Shown here: positions 18,200 to 28,310 of the stretch, one piece after another | How the letters are laid out: the number at the start of each line of letters is the position of its first letter | Numbering within the stretch: the first letter of the stretch is position 1 | Assembly (NCBI RefSeq): GCF_003987175.1 | Contig: NZ_PIPM01000007.1 | Span: forward strand, 1 to 64,000 | DNA from: Aliidiomarina sanyensis | GTDB lineage: Bacteria > Pseudomonadota > Gammaproteobacteria > Enterobacterales > Alteromonadaceae | Length of the DNA stretch: 64,000 bases | Direction: 5' to 3' | Notes under the pieces: generated by a model | Seen by the model: the letters and a program-made list of their open reading frames with translations, nothing else | What the model was told of the DNA's origin: nothing | Databases searched by the model: none | Translations under genes and position numbers: made by a program

Positions 18200-18928
18200 A
18201 TGTGGCACTTTCACCGAAGGTTACGCCCGTTTTCCCTGATTAGTTTTGACCTTGATGACACCTTGTATGATAACGGGCCGGTGATTTTAAATGCCGAGCA
18301 GCAACTTGCCGATTATATTGCTCGTGCATGGCCCGAGGTCAGTGATATGGATGCCGCGGCATGGCGTCAATTGAGGGATCATGTGGCAAAAGAAGATGCG
18401 GCACTCGCCAGTGATATGACCGCACTTCGCCTCGCTACTCTGATCCGTGGATTAAGGCAGCGGGGCGTTCTTGAGCGCCGAGCGCGATCGCTTGCCGAAG
18501 AGGGGATGGAACAATTTTTAGTCGCGCGAAATGATGTCACCATCGATCCGAAGGTGATCGCATTGCTCGACCAACTTGCGGCCCACTATCCACTGGTAGC
18601 GGTCAGTAATGGTAATGCAGATATTCATCGATTGGGGCTCAGTGATTATTTTATTGCGGCTTATCACCCAGGTCATGGCCGTCGAGGAAAACCATTTACC
18701 GATCTTTTTGTGGCGGCTGCAGAGGGTGCGAAGCTAACTGCTCCGGATCAGCTATTGCATATTGGCGACCATCCAGTCAGTGATGTGCAAGGCGCCCTTA
18801 ATTTTGGCGCTCAGAGTATCTGGTATGTACCCGAGCCTGCTTCCCTGTCGCAACACCCAACTCGCCTCCCAGAAGCGCGAGTCTCGGAACTCACCGCCTT
18901 GCATGCGTTAGTCCCCGGAAGTCAGTAG
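18200..18928 (+). CDS. yigB: HAD-family phosphatase YigB
   Basis: HAD hydrolase whose E. coli relative dephosphorylates FMN and the riboflavin precursor 5-amino-6-(5-phosphoribitylamino)uracil. The 242-aa product has the nucleophile motif SFDLDDTLYDN, motif II AVSNGN, a conserved Lys before PF (RRGKPF), and the acidic motif IGDHPVSDVQGA. Gene order (xerC-yigB-uvrD) supports the assignment. AAGGA lies upstream of the ATG. Confidence 0.88.
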   Translation: MWHFHRRLRPFSLISFDLDDTLYDNGPVILNAEQQLADYIARAWPEVSDMDAAAWRQLRDHVAKEDAALASDMTALRLATLIRGLRQRGVLERRARSLAEEGMEQFLVARNDVTIDPKVIALLDQLAAHYPLVAVSNGNADIHRLGLSDYFIAAYHPGHGRRGKPFTDLFVAAAEGAKLTAPDQLLHIGDHPVSDVQGALNFGAQSIWYVPEPASLSQHPTRLPEARVSELTALHALVPGSQ

Positions 18929-18946
18929 CTCGGGGCAATCATTGCC

Positions 18947-18966
18947 TACTGGTTTTATGTACAGTA
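18947..18966 (+). promoter_or_regulatory. LexA (SOS) box upstream of uvrD
   Basis: TACTGGTTTTATGTACAGTA contains the invariant CTG-N10-CAG with both flanking TA pairs of the gammaproteobacterial LexA consensus. It lies 71-90 bp before the uvrD start, as expected for an SOS-induced helicase gene (E. coli uvrD is also LexA-controlled). Confidence 0.85.
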
Positions 18967-19036
18967 TCATGCGAGGCAATACACTCGGAGCGCGAGTGCT
19001 TTTCCCTACCTCTCAACAATGCGATGGAGCGAGCGA

Positions 19037-21208
19037 ATGGATGTTTCTTACTTACTTGATGGGCTGAATGAGCGTCAACGTTCAGCGGTCAGTGCCGGTG
19101 AGCAAGATATGCTCGTTCTCGCGGGTGCGGGAAGCGGGAAGACGCGCGTGTTAGTGCATCGAATCGCCTGGCTAATTCAGGTCATGAATTACTCGCCAAT
19201 GTCTATTTTGGCGGTGACTTTTACCAACAAAGCGGCAGCGGAAATGCGTGGCCGTGTTGAACGTTTGCTAGGGCGCGATGTGCAACGGATGTGGATTGGC
19301 ACCTTCCACGGCCTCGCTCACCGGCTTCTGCGTGCTCATTATCAAGATGCTCGACTACCGCAAAACTTCCAGATTCTTGACAGTGATGACCAATTGCGTT
19401 TGCTGAAACGGACCATCAAAGCGTTGAACCTTGATGAAAAGCAATGGCCCGCAAAGCAGGCGGGGTGGTATATCAACGCCAAGAAAGATGATGGACTGCG
19501 ACCTCAGCATATTGAAACCCACGATCCTGCCGAAAAAACTCACTTACAGATTTACACTGCATATCAGGAAGCTTGCGATCGCGCCGGCTTGGTCGATTTC
19601 GCTGAGCTTTTGCTGCGCGCTCATGAGCTATTAAGAGATAACCGCCATGTTCGAGAGCATTACCAACGCCGCTTCCGGCATATTTTAGTGGATGAGTTTC
19701 AAGACACCAACCAAATCCAATATGCATGGGTGCGTCTGCTTGCCGGACAGGATAATCATGTCGCAATTGTCGGAGACGATGATCAGTCTATTTACGGCTG
19801 GCGCGGCGCTCAAGTCGAGAATCTCCAGCATTTCTTACGTGATTTTCCACAGGCTGAGACAATCCGACTTGAGCAGAACTACCGTTCCACCAGCACCATT
19901 TTGAAAGCAGCGAATCAGGTCATTGCAAACAATAGTGATCGATTGGGCAAAGATTTATGGACCGAAGGCAATGAAGGTGAATCTATCTTGCTGTATTCAG
20001 CGTTCAATGAGCAAGAGGAAGCCCGCTATATCGTTGCGCAAATAAAGAAATGGCAAGATGAGGGAGGAGCCCTCAATGATGTCGCGATTTTGTATCGAAA
20101 TAATGCGCAATCTCGGGTCCTCGAGGAGTCATTATTGTACGCGAGTCTCCCCTATCGAATTTATGGTGGGCTCCGATTCTTCGATCGACAAGAAGTCAAA
20201 GATGCCATTGCTTATCTACGCCTTATCAGTAATCGCCAAGATGATGCGGCCTTTGAACGGGTGGTGAATACTCCCACTCGCGGAATCGGTGAACGGACGT
20301 TAGGTCTGATTCGAGAGCTCGCGCGTTCTGAGCAACTTCCAATGTGGCAAGCGGCTCGTAAAATGGTCAGTCAATCACTGTTGGCTGGGCGAGCAAAGAC
20401 GGCCGTGGTGGGCTTTTTGGACCTAATCCAAAGCCTTGAGGAAGCCTGTGTCGATCAGCCGCTTTCCAAACAAACGGATCGTGTATTGAAAGGCAGTGGG
20501 TTGCTGGCCATGTATCAAGCAGAACAGAGCGATAAAGCTGAAACGCGGGTGGAAAACTTACAAGAATTGGTCAGTGCAACCGACAGCTTTGTACCTTCTG
20601 GCGAAGAGGGGATGACCCCATTGGCGGAGTTTCTTGCGCATGCGGCATTGGAAGCCGGTGATGAGCAAGCGGATGCTTATCAGGATGCGGTTCAGTTGAT
20701 GACCTTGCACAGCGCGAAAGGCTTGGAGTTCCCGCTGGTTTTTATGACGGGGATGGAAGAAGGGACCTTCCCCTCGCAAATGTCATCAGGTGAGCCGGGG
20801 CGACTCGAAGAAGAGCGTCGGTTGTGCTACGTGGGTATGACCCGCGCCATGGAGAAACTCATCTTAACCTATGCAGAAAGCCGCCGATTGTACGGGCAGG
20901 AGAATTTCCATCGGCCTAGTCGGTTTATCGCCGAAATTCCCTCGGATTTAGTCAGTGAGGTGCGTGTTCAGACGCGGATTGAGCAGCCCGCTGCTCGCCG
21001 GAGCCGCTTCCATACGAGCGCTTCACACGAAGCGTTTAACGAAACGGGGTTCCAGCTAGGCCAGCGTGTTTTACACCAAACGTTTGGCGAGGGAACTGTA
21101 CTCAATTATGAGGGCACGGGCCCGCAAAGCCGGATCCAAGTCAATTTTGATGATGTCGGCAGTAAGTGGCTGGTTGTGGCGTACGCCAAGCTCACCCCTT
21201 TGCGTTAA
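19037..21208 (+). CDS. uvrD: DNA helicase II (UvrD)
   Basis: Superfamily 1 3'-5' helicase for nucleotide excision and mismatch repair. The 723-aa length matches E. coli. Visible motifs are LNERQRSAV (Q motif), LAGAGSGKTRVL (Walker A), VTFTNKAAAEM, VDEFQDTN (Walker B), VGDDDQSIYGWRGA, LEQNYRST, LMTLHSAKGLEF and YVGMTRAM. The start MDVSYLLDGLN agrees with the family; an ATG six codons earlier is ignored. The LexA box upstream makes it SOS-inducible. The 3' end overlaps the convergent rarD stop region by 17 bp. Confidence 0.96.
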   Translation: MDVSYLLDGLNERQRSAVSAGEQDMLVLAGAGSGKTRVLVHRIAWLIQVMNYSPMSILAVTFTNKAAAEMRGRVERLLGRDVQRMWIGTFHGLAHRLLRAHYQDARLPQNFQILDSDDQLRLLKRTIKALNLDEKQWPAKQAGWYINAKKDDGLRPQHIETHDPAEKTHLQIYTAYQEACDRAGLVDFAELLLRAHELLRDNRHVREHYQRRFRHILVDEFQDTNQIQYAWVRLLAGQDNHVAIVGDDDQSIYGWRGAQVENLQHFLRDFPQAETIRLEQNYRSTSTILKAANQVIANNSDRLGKDLWTEGNEGESILLYSAFNEQEEARYIVAQIKKWQDEGGALNDVAILYRNNAQSRVLEESLLYASLPYRIYGGLRFFDRQEVKDAIAYLRLISNRQDDAAFERVVNTPTRGIGERTLGLIRELARSEQLPMWQAARKMVSQSLLAGRAKTAVVGFLDLIQSLEEACVDQPLSKQTDRVLKGSGLLAMYQAEQSDKAETRVENLQELVSATDSFVPSGEEGMTPLAEFLAHAALEAGDEQADAYQDAVQLMTLHSAKGLEFPLVFMTGMEEGTFPSQMSSGEPGRLEEERRLCYVGMTRAMEKLILTYAESRRLYGQENFHRPSRFIAEIPSDLVSEVRVQTRIEQPAARRSRFHTSASHEAFNETGFQLGQRVLHQTFGEGTVLNYEGTGPQSRIQVNFDDVGSKWLVVAYAKLTPLR

Positions 21209-22136
21209 TGCTTTGCGTCGCTTTGGCTGCGCGACGCACATCGCGATGTGCCTTGGCCGCATCGAATGAATAGATAGCGAGCGCACTCCAAATAATCGTA
21301 AAGGTCACGACTTTATCAATGGCAAAAGGCTCTCCGTACACGAAGACCGCAAGGATAAACATGAGGCTCGGACCGATATATTGGAAGAATCCGAGTGTCG
21401 AGTAGCGGATGCGTTTCGCAGCGCCCGTGAAAAACAATAAGGGAACCGTGGTGATGACTCCGGCCATGACCAATAAGGTGTTAAGCTGCCAAGTGTTCTG
21501 CAACATATTGCTCGAGTCACTACTCGCAAACGCGAAGAAATAAATCAAAATGGCCGGCAGCAAAATAAGGACTTCAAGCCATAACCCTGTCAGGGAATCA
21601 AAGGGCAGCTTCTTGCGGATGGCTCCATAGGTGGCAAATGATGCGGCAAGGGTTAGGGCAATCCAGGGAACCGAGCCAAAGGTGATAATTTGGATTGCGA
21701 CGCCAGTAAATGCGAGTCCAACCGCCCAGATCTGTAGTTTTCTCAGTCGCTCACCAAAAAACAGCATGCCGATGGCCACATTTAACAACGGGTTGATGTA
21801 GTAACCAAGGCTCGCATCCAGAATAAAGTCATTCGCCACGGCCCAGATGAACAAAAGCCAATTGAATCCCACCAATAGTGCGGCAATCGCCAGTCTGAAT
21901 AGCAATTTGGGTGCTTTAAAGGCGGCGACGACCCGACTTAATTTACCGGTTGCAACGAGTAAGATGAAGACCAGAAAGAATGCCCAAATGATTCGATGGG
22001 CAAGGACCTCGAATGCGGGGACGTGCGCGACGGCTTTAAAGTAGACGGGGGCTATCCCCCAAATTGTGTACGCAGCGATCGCAAAAAGCACCCCTTGGCG
22101 GGCCTGACGATCAGCATCATTCATTGGTGAGTTCAC
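21192..22136 (-). CDS. rarD: EamA-family transporter RarD
   Basis: Ten-helix drug/metabolite transporter of the RarD family; the substrate is unproven, although RarD has been linked to chloramphenicol tolerance in other species. The 314-aa product begins GVLFAIAAYTIWGIAPVYFKAV, then two EamA-type repeats including LGYYINPLLNVAIGMLFFGERL and a matching second-half LGFFQYIGPSLMFILAVFVYGE. Start is a GTG with AGGAT upstream; an ATG four codons later is an alternative. It follows yigI by 4 bp in one operon, and its 3' end overlaps uvrD. Confidence 0.9.
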   Translation of the reverse strand: MNSPMNDADRQARQGVLFAIAAYTIWGIAPVYFKAVAHVPAFEVLAHRIIWAFFLVFILLVATGKLSRVVAAFKAPKLLFRLAIAALLVGFNWLLFIWAVANDFILDASLGYYINPLLNVAIGMLFFGERLRKLQIWAVGLAFTGVAIQIITFGSVPWIALTLAASFATYGAIRKKLPFDSLTGLWLEVLILLPAILIYFFAFASSDSSNMLQNTWQLNTLLVMAGVITTVPLLFFTGAAKRIRYSTLGFFQYIGPSLMFILAVFVYGEPFAIDKVVTFTIIWSALAIYSFDAAKAHRDVRRAAKATQSINAKG

Positions 22137-22140
22137 ACAT

Positions 22141-22599
22141 TTATCCTACGATGTACGTGCCCGTTCCAAAGGCGATAAGCATTCCATCTTCGTTATGCAT
22201 TTCCATGCGTGCTACAGCAACCTTGTTCCCTGAACGGATAATGGTCGCAGTGGTAATGAATTCTTTGCCACGCCCGGGTCGAACGTAGTCGACGCGCAGG
22301 TCGATGGTGCCGCAACGAGCGATGCGCTTGACGATTTCGTCCGCAGGTAAATCTTGCTTTAGACGCTCAATCACACTGGCCATAATCACCACACCGCCTG
22401 CAGTATCCAACGCCGTTGCTGTCACCCCACCATGTAAAATTTGCATCGGAGCATTCCCAACGAGCTGGTCTTGCCAGCGAAAGCGGACTTCCGATTGCTG
22501 GGCATCGAACTTCGTCACCACAATCCCCAAGTGTTTTTGAAAGGGGATTTGCTCGTTCATAAAGGTGGAAATTTGTTCAAGTAGGGCAGAAGAAGACAT
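22141..22599 (-). CDS. yigI: Hotdog-fold thioesterase YigI
   Basis: Small acyl-CoA thioesterase-like protein of the PaaI/4HBT superfamily (152 aa). The active-site region reads LHGGVTATALDTAGG, typical of this superfamily, and DYVRPGRGKEFITTATIIRSG follows as in YigI. E. coli YigI is reported to act on medium/long acyl-CoA; activity here is inferred. The ATG giving MSSSALLEQ is used, as the upstream codons look non-coding. It is divergent from recQ and forms an operon with rarD. Confidence 0.82.
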   Translation of the reverse strand: MSSSALLEQISTFMNEQIPFQKHLGIVVTKFDAQQSEVRFRWQDQLVGNAPMQILHGGVTATALDTAGGVVIMASVIERLKQDLPADEIVKRIARCGTIDLRVDYVRPGRGKEFITTATIIRSGNKVAVARMEMHNEDGMLIAFGTGTYIVG

Positions 22600-22695
22600 A
22601 TGCTCATGGTTATCTTGAATTGGGATGCTTACAATAGAGAGCAACCGAAGTTGAGTCAACTAGATGAGTGAGTCGTGCCGATATCCCAAGGGTCC

Positions 22696-24522
22696 ATGAA
22701 AACTAACGCAAAAGACGCCAGCGTCGATATGGATCTAGCGGCGGCAAAAGCCCAGCTACGGGATATTTTTGGGTATACGTCCTTTCGCTTCGGGCAAGAA
22801 GCGATCATTCGCGCCATTTTGCGTGGCCAGGATACCCTCGCCTTGCTGCCTACCGGAGCAGGAAAGTCCCTGTGTTATCAACTCCCCGCGCTGCTTCTTA
22901 GAGGTATTACGCTCGTCGTATCACCACTGGTCTCCTTGATGGATGACCAAGTCGATGCCATGCGCGAGCTTGGTGTTCCTGCCGGTGCGATTCACTCAGG
23001 CATGAGCTCTCCTGAGGTGATTGAAACTTTTCGGCAGCTGCACCGCGGCGAGTTGAAGCTCGTGTACCTGGCTCCAGAGCGGTTACTCCAATCGGGCTTT
23101 CGCAGCCGGCTCATGGAACTGGATATCTCACTTATTGCAGTTGATGAGGCGCACTGTGTTTCTCAATGGGGGCACGATTTCCGCCCTGAGTATGGTCAGC
23201 TTGGACAAATTCGCGAGTGGTTGCCCCATGTCCCCATTCTTGCTTTGACAGCCACAGCGGATGCTGTGACACGCCATGACATCATTTCCTGCTTACAGCT
23301 CCACGATCCGGAGTTGGTGCAAGGTTCTTTTGATCGTCCGAACATTCGTTACCTTGTGCAAGAAAAATTCAAGCCTCGGGAACAAGTGGTTCAGTATGTG
23401 AAGCGTCAGCGAGGAGCTCCAGGGATTATCTACTGTGGGAGTCGAAAGCGTACGGAGGAGTTGTCCGAAAGCTTGATGCGAGCAGGTGTGCGCGCTGCAC
23501 CCTATCACGCAGGACTTCCGCATGACGCCCGAGCACGGACCCTCCGTGGCTTCATTCGCGACGATATTGATGTCGTGGTTGCGACGATCGCCTTCGGTAT
23601 GGGCATCAATAAGCCGAACGTTCGGTATGTATTACATTACGATATTCCCCGCAGCGTGGAGGCCTATTATCAAGAAACCGGACGTGCAGGCCGGGATGGC
23701 GCACCTGCGGAAGCCATGCTGTTTTACGAACCCAATGATGCGGCTTGGATTTGGCGTCTTTTTGCCGAGCAAGAGGAAACGCCTCAAGTTCGGGTGGAAC
23801 AACAGAAGTTCTCTGCCATGACTTCGTTTGCAGAAGCGCAAACCTGCCGACGCTTGGTGCTCTTGAATTACTTTAATGAGTATCGTGACAAAGCCTGTGG
23901 AAATTGTGACCTCTGCCTTCATCCACCGCGCAGCTATGATGGAACCATCGATGCTCAAAAAGCACTCAGTTGTGTGTATCGGACCGGTCAGCAATTCGGA
24001 ATCCAGCACGTGGTTGAGGTGCTGCGGGGTGGTGCGAGTCAAAAAGTGAAGCAATACGGGCATGAGAAACTGAGTACTTGGGGCATTGGGAGCGATCATA
24101 GCTCTGAATATTGGACGTCGGTGCTACGGCAGCTCATTCATCGCGGACTGCTGATTCAAGATATTCGCCGACATAGCGCCTTGGTTCTGACGGAGGAGGC
24201 GCGTCCGGTCTTGCGCGGTGAGATAGCGCTCACTCTCGCAGTGCCCCGTTTGCAGACTCAAATCGATGCGGAAACGGTGAACGACCGCGGCCAACATGAC
24301 AAGGCGCTCTTCAAGCGTCTGAAAAAATTGAGAAAAATGATTGCGGAACGCGAAGAAAAACCGCCGTTCGTGGTATTCAGCGATGTGACCTTGCGAGAAA
24401 TGGCACAACTGCTCCCCACCACGCGCGATGCTATGTTGCGAATTTCCGGTGTCGGGCAAGTAAAACTCGATCGGTATGCCGATAGCTTTATCGTTGAAAT
24501 TAAAGATTATTTAGGCCAGTAA
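22696..24522 (+). CDS. recQ: ATP-dependent DNA helicase RecQ
   Basis: Superfamily 2 3'-5' helicase for recombination and fork repair. The 608-aa product has [73 protein letters not shown], a four-Cys zinc site (CRRL...CGNCDLC), a winged helix region, and an HRDC domain in the last 80 residues. The ATG preceded by AAGGG is used; an upstream GTG would add seven residues. Confidence 0.95.
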   Translation: MKTNAKDASVDMDLAAAKAQLRDIFGYTSFRFGQEAIIRAILRGQDTLALLPTGAGKSLCYQLPALLLRGITLVVSPLVSLMDDQVDAMRELGVPAGAIHSGMSSPEVIETFRQLHRGELKLVYLAPERLLQSGFRSRLMELDISLIAVDEAHCVSQWGHDFRPEYGQLGQIREWLPHVPILALTATADAVTRHDIISCLQLHDPELVQGSFDRPNIRYLVQEKFKPREQVVQYVKRQRGAPGIIYCGSRKRTEELSESLMRAGVRAAPYHAGLPHDARARTLRGFIRDDIDVVVATIAFGMGINKPNVRYVLHYDIPRSVEAYYQETGRAGRDGAPAEAMLFYEPNDAAWIWRLFAEQEETPQVRVEQQKFSAMTSFAEAQTCRRLVLLNYFNEYRDKACGNCDLCLHPPRSYDGTIDAQKALSCVYRTGQQFGIQHVVEVLRGGASQKVKQYGHEKLSTWGIGSDHSSEYWTSVLRQLIHRGLLIQDIRRHSALVLTEEARPVLRGEIALTLAVPRLQTQIDAETVNDRGQHDKALFKRLKKLRKMIAEREEKPPFVVFSDVTLREMAQLLPTTRDAMLRISGVGQVKLDRYADSFIVEIKDYLGQ

Positions 24523-24628
24523 GAAATTATTTTGCGGCCTTGGCCTGCTAAAAACCCACCTTGAATCCGACCTTTACAGTCAACTCCTAACAAATTGTAT
24601 ATTTATTCACCTAGACCTTGTAAATATT

Positions 24629-24656
24629 TTGTCATAAAGTCTGGTTAAGATATAAT
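24629..24656 (+). promoter_or_regulatory. Sigma-70-type promoter for the Oar-like receptor gene
   Basis: TTGTCA and TATAAT are separated by 16 bases in an AT-rich stretch. Transcription should begin near 24663, leaving a 5' leader of about 195 nt before the ATG at 24860. The rest of the 337-bp gap shows no gene. Confidence 0.72.
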
Positions 24657-24859
24657 CACTACACACAGATGTAGCTACAAATTTACAACAAAAAAGAAGC
24701 TAAATTGGACAAAAAACCTGTGAAACTGTCCTTTATTTGTAATAGAATTCGCGCGTTTCGTTCATGCGGTCGTCATCGAATTGTCACAATTCGGGATTAT
24801 CGTTACGCGTCCAAGCTACTCTACAAACTCTCACACACTAACTATGCAGGAAATTTGGC

Positions 24860-27800
24860 ATGACTAAGACGACGAAACTGACCCGCATCGCCGCGGCAGT
24901 AGCGCTTACGTTGGGTATGTCTGGTGTTGCACTGGCGGAAACAGCTTCCTCCATGCGCGGACAAATCGTTGGACCACAAGGTGAAGTGGTCGCCAACACT
25001 CGCGTAATCATCCAGCACGTACCTTCTGGTACTGTTCAGACTACCACCACTAACAACCAAGGTATCTTTACCGCTTCTGGTCTGCGGGTTGGCGGTCCTT
25101 ACATTGTAATGATCGACTCCGAAGTCTACGAAGGAAAAACTCTGGAAGATATCTTCCTGCAGTTAGGTGATCAGTACCGTTTGAGTGCACAGCTTGAGCC
25201 GCGTCGCGAGAACATCGAGCGCATCACGGTCACCGGCCGCGCCATTAACACCACATCACTGCAAGCGGGCTCCTCGAGCACGTGGGGTGCACAAGAAATT
25301 CAAAACATGCCAACGTTTGACCGCGATCTTAAAGACATCGTGCGTCAAAACCCACTGGCAGCTGACTTGGGCGACGACAGCCGCTCATTGACCGTTGGTG
25401 GTAACAACCCACGTTACAACAGCATCACGGTTGACGGGATTGGCCAGAACGATGATTTCGGCTTGAACGCCGGTGGTTACCCAACGAACCGGACACCGAT
25501 CTCAATCGACGCGATTGAGCAGGTCTCTATCCAGAGCGCACCATTCAATGCGCGTTACTCTGGCTTTGCTGGTGCTCGTATCAACGCGGTTACGCGTTCA
25601 GGAACCAACGAGTTCAGCGGTTCTGTATTCTATGAATACGCATCAGATGACCTTGCAGGCCGTCCGAAGCGCAGCAGCATCTTGGGTGGAAACCGCCCGA
25701 ATCTCGAATACAAAGAGGAAACCTATGGCTTTAGCCTGGGCGGTCCAATTTTACGTGACCGTTTGTTCTTCTTCGTAAACTATGAGAACTACTCAGAGCC
25801 GACGTCAATCGATCAAGGTCCTGCTGGTTCTTCTGCAATTGAGCAAAAGCAAATCGATCCTGCGTTGGTTGAGCGCATTCAAAACATCGCGCGCAACGTG
25901 TATGGCGTTGAGCCAGGCGACTGGAACGTGCGTCCTGACCAAAAAGACGAGAAGATTCTCGTTAAGTTGGATTGGAACATCAACAACGACCACCGTGCAT
26001 CATTCACATATCAACGTGCTGACGACGAAGCGGCGTTTAACACCCGTACGGGCGGTGTGACCAACCTGAACTTGAATTCGCATTGGTACACGCGGACTCA
26101 GACCATGGACAACTTTGCATTGCAGTTGTACTCCAACTGGTCACCAAACTTCAGCACCGAGGTTAAAGCGTCTGTGAAGGACGTTGCGACTGGACAGGAT
26201 CCAAGCCTTGGCCGTAACTTTGGTCAGGTTCAGGTTCGCTTTACTGATGATGAAAACGCAGCGGGTGCTGGCGGTCAGATTAACATCGGTCCAGACCGTT
26301 CACGTCATGCGAACAGCCTTGAAACCAAAACCACCGAGTTCCAGATCCACGGTGAATACCTAATTGGTAACCATCAGCTCCAGTTCGGTGCTGAGTACCA
26401 AGAAATTGACGTATTCAACGAGTTCATTCAAGACGCGTTAGGTTCATTTATCTTTACCAGCGTTGAGAACTTCGAAAACCGTTTCGCGAACCAAATCGCT
26501 TACCAAAACGCATTCACAAACGTTACGCGTGATGGTGCTGCTGAGTTTGCGTACAACAACACGGCGTTCTACCTGCAAAACAGCTGGGACGTAAACTGGG
26601 ATTTGACCCTGAACTTCGGTGTTCGTTATGAGCGCTTCGGTTCAAGCGACCGCCCAGCATTCAACCAGAACTTCTTCGACCGTTATGGTTTCGACAATAC
26701 CATGAACATGGACGGTCTGGATCTCTGGTTGCCGCGCTTTAGCTTCAACTACGAGTGGACAGACAACATCACAGTACGTGGTGGTGTAGGTCAATTCTCG
26801 GGTGGTCGTCCAAACGTGTGGATTTCAAACGCTTACACCAACGACGGTGTGACGATTGTTGCAGCACCTAACCTGACCAACGTCTCTGACGTTGATATCC
26901 GTCAAGTTCCTCAGTCAATGCGTGATGCACTGTCTGCAGGTGACGGTAACACCACACCAATCGATCCAAACTTCAGAATGCCATACGACACGCGTTACAG
27001 CTTGGCGTTGGACTACTCTGACCTGAGCATTCCTTTGCTAGGTGATGGCTGGTTTGCGTCAGCAGAAGTTATCTACACGCAGAAGGATCGTGAAGTTGCA
27101 TGGACTAACTTGGCGAAAGTTGCTTTGTTGGACGACAACGGAAATCAGGTGACTTCAGCGGGCGGTCGTCCACTGTATGTAAGCTGGGATCCACTGGCTG
27201 GTCCACGTCCTACCACAATTGGTGGCTTTAACACCAACCGGTACGACGTCATGTTGACCAACGTTGAAGGTGGCCGTTCGCTCGTGTCGACATTCAGCAT
27301 CGGTAACAACTGGGACAACGGTCTGAGCCTGCGCTTGAGCTACACCAACCAAGACGTAAAAGACATCACGTCTGGTGGTTCATCAACTGCGCACTCGAAC
27401 TACAACTTCCAGACCGCAGTCGACAAGCAAAACCCAACTGTTGGTGTTGCTTCGTATGAAATCAAGCACCGCTTCATGGCAAGCTTGAACTACCGTACGG
27501 AAATCTTCGCGGGCTATGCGTCGAACTTCAACCTGTTCTTCGATCGCAGCTCGGGTCGTCCTTGGAGCTACGCGCTGGATACCTTCCAGTTCCGTGGTTT
27601 CGGTGATGCGTCTCAGCAAAACTTGTGGACATCGACCAACTACTTGCCGTACATCCCGACTGGCCCGAACGATCCAAACGTTCGCTACACTGGTGGGTTG
27701 ACGTATGAGCAGTTCGCTGAGTGGTTGGAAGCGGGTAACTTAACGCGCTATGCAGGTGGCTATGCAGTGCGTAACGAAGGTCGCCGTGGTCCATACGTGA

Positions 27801-28093
27801 CAAACCTTGATTTCCGCTTCGAGCAAGAAATCCCAGGTCTGTTCAACAACCACCGTGGTGCGATCTACTTCGACTTGCGTAACGTTCTCGCTCTGTTGGA
27901 CACGAACCAGCGTCACACGGTTAGCTTCTCTGATACCGGTGTTCGTTTAGCGTCTGTTCAAATCGATCCAGAAACTGGACAGTACATCTACGGTGCTCCG
28001 TTCGGTGGCTTCGGTGGCGTTGAGAACGCGGTTCGTTACAATGCGCGCGCCTCAACCTGGAATGCGAAAATCGGTATCCGTTACCGCTTCTAA
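24860..28093 (+). CDS. Oar-like TonB-dependent outer-membrane receptor
   Basis: Large (1077 aa) outer-membrane receptor. It has a signal peptide (ends VALAE, about residue 27), then a carboxypeptidase-regulatory-like beta domain (about 30-115; SMRGQIVGPQGEVVANTRV), a plug domain (about 125-245) and a long barrel ending in the aromatic residue Phe (IGIRYRF). This is the architecture of Oar/OmpA-related TonB receptors found in marine bacteria, often tied to peptide or protein uptake or export. The substrate is unknown. Codon choice is highly biased (AAC, GGT, CGT), suggesting strong expression. A good promoter is upstream and a strong terminator downstream. Confidence 0.85.
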   Translation: MTKTTKLTRIAAAVALTLGMSGVALAETASSMRGQIVGPQGEVVANTRVIIQHVPSGTVQTTTTNNQGIFTASGLRVGGPYIVMIDSEVYEGKTLEDIFLQLGDQYRLSAQLEPRRENIERITVTGRAINTTSLQAGSSSTWGAQEIQNMPTFDRDLKDIVRQNPLAADLGDDSRSLTVGGNNPRYNSITVDGIGQNDDFGLNAGGYPTNRTPISIDAIEQVSIQSAPFNARYSGFAGARINAVTRSGTNEFSGSVFYEYASDDLAGRPKRSSILGGNRPNLEYKEETYGFSLGGPILRDRLFFFVNYENYSEPTSIDQGPAGSSAIEQKQIDPALVERIQNIARNVYGVEPGDWNVRPDQKDEKILVKLDWNINNDHRASFTYQRADDEAAFNTRTGGVTNLNLNSHWYTRTQTMDNFALQLYSNWSPNFSTEVKASVKDVATGQDPSLGRNFGQVQVRFTDDENAAGAGGQINIGPDRSRHANSLETKTTEFQIHGEYLIGNHQLQFGAEYQEIDVFNEFIQDALGSFIFTSVENFENRFANQIAYQNAFTNVTRDGAAEFAYNNTAFYLQNSWDVNWDLTLNFGVRYERFGSSDRPAFNQNFFDRYGFDNTMNMDGLDLWLPRFSFNYEWTDNITVRGGVGQFSGGRPNVWISNAYTNDGVTIVAAPNLTNVSDVDIRQVPQSMRDALSAGDGNTTPIDPNFRMPYDTRYSLALDYSDLSIPLLGDGWFASAEVIYTQKDREVAWTNLAKVALLDDNGNQVTSAGGRPLYVSWDPLAGPRPTTIGGFNTNRYDVMLTNVEGGRSLVSTFSIGNNWDNGLSLRLSYTNQDVKDITSGGSSTAHSNYNFQTAVDKQNPTVGVASYEIKHRFMASLNYRTEIFAGYASNFNLFFDRSSGRPWSYALDTFQFRGFGDASQQNLWTSTNYLPYIPTGPNDPNVRYTGGLTYEQFAEWLEAGNLTRYAGGYAVRNEGRRGPYVTNLDFRFEQEIPGLFNNHRGAIYFDLRNVLALLDTNQRHTVSFSDTGVRLASVQIDPETGQYIYGAPFGGFGGVENAVRYNARASTWNAKIGIRYRF

Positions 28094-28117
28094 GCAAATT
28101 CCAAGCGAAAGCTAGTG

Positions 28118-28148
28118 AAACCGGCCTCATATGAGGCCGGTTTTTTTT
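28118..28148 (+). terminator. Terminator of the Oar-like receptor gene
   Basis: A perfect 13-bp inverted repeat (AAACCGGCCTCAT with ATGAGGCCGGTTT) leads into a run of T, 24 bp after the stop codon. Confidence 0.93.
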
Positions 28149-28310
28149 GTGCGCAAAAGGCTTCTTCGCGGGATAAAAATGAGAACAACCCAATTCAAGA
28201 AGGCAATTGGGCTAAAGTCTAATCTGATCCGTTTTGAAAGCATGTTAGGTTAGCCAGCTACCTGATAGGTCTGCTATCTTGCTTTCAATAACAACAACTG
28301 GGAAATCATT

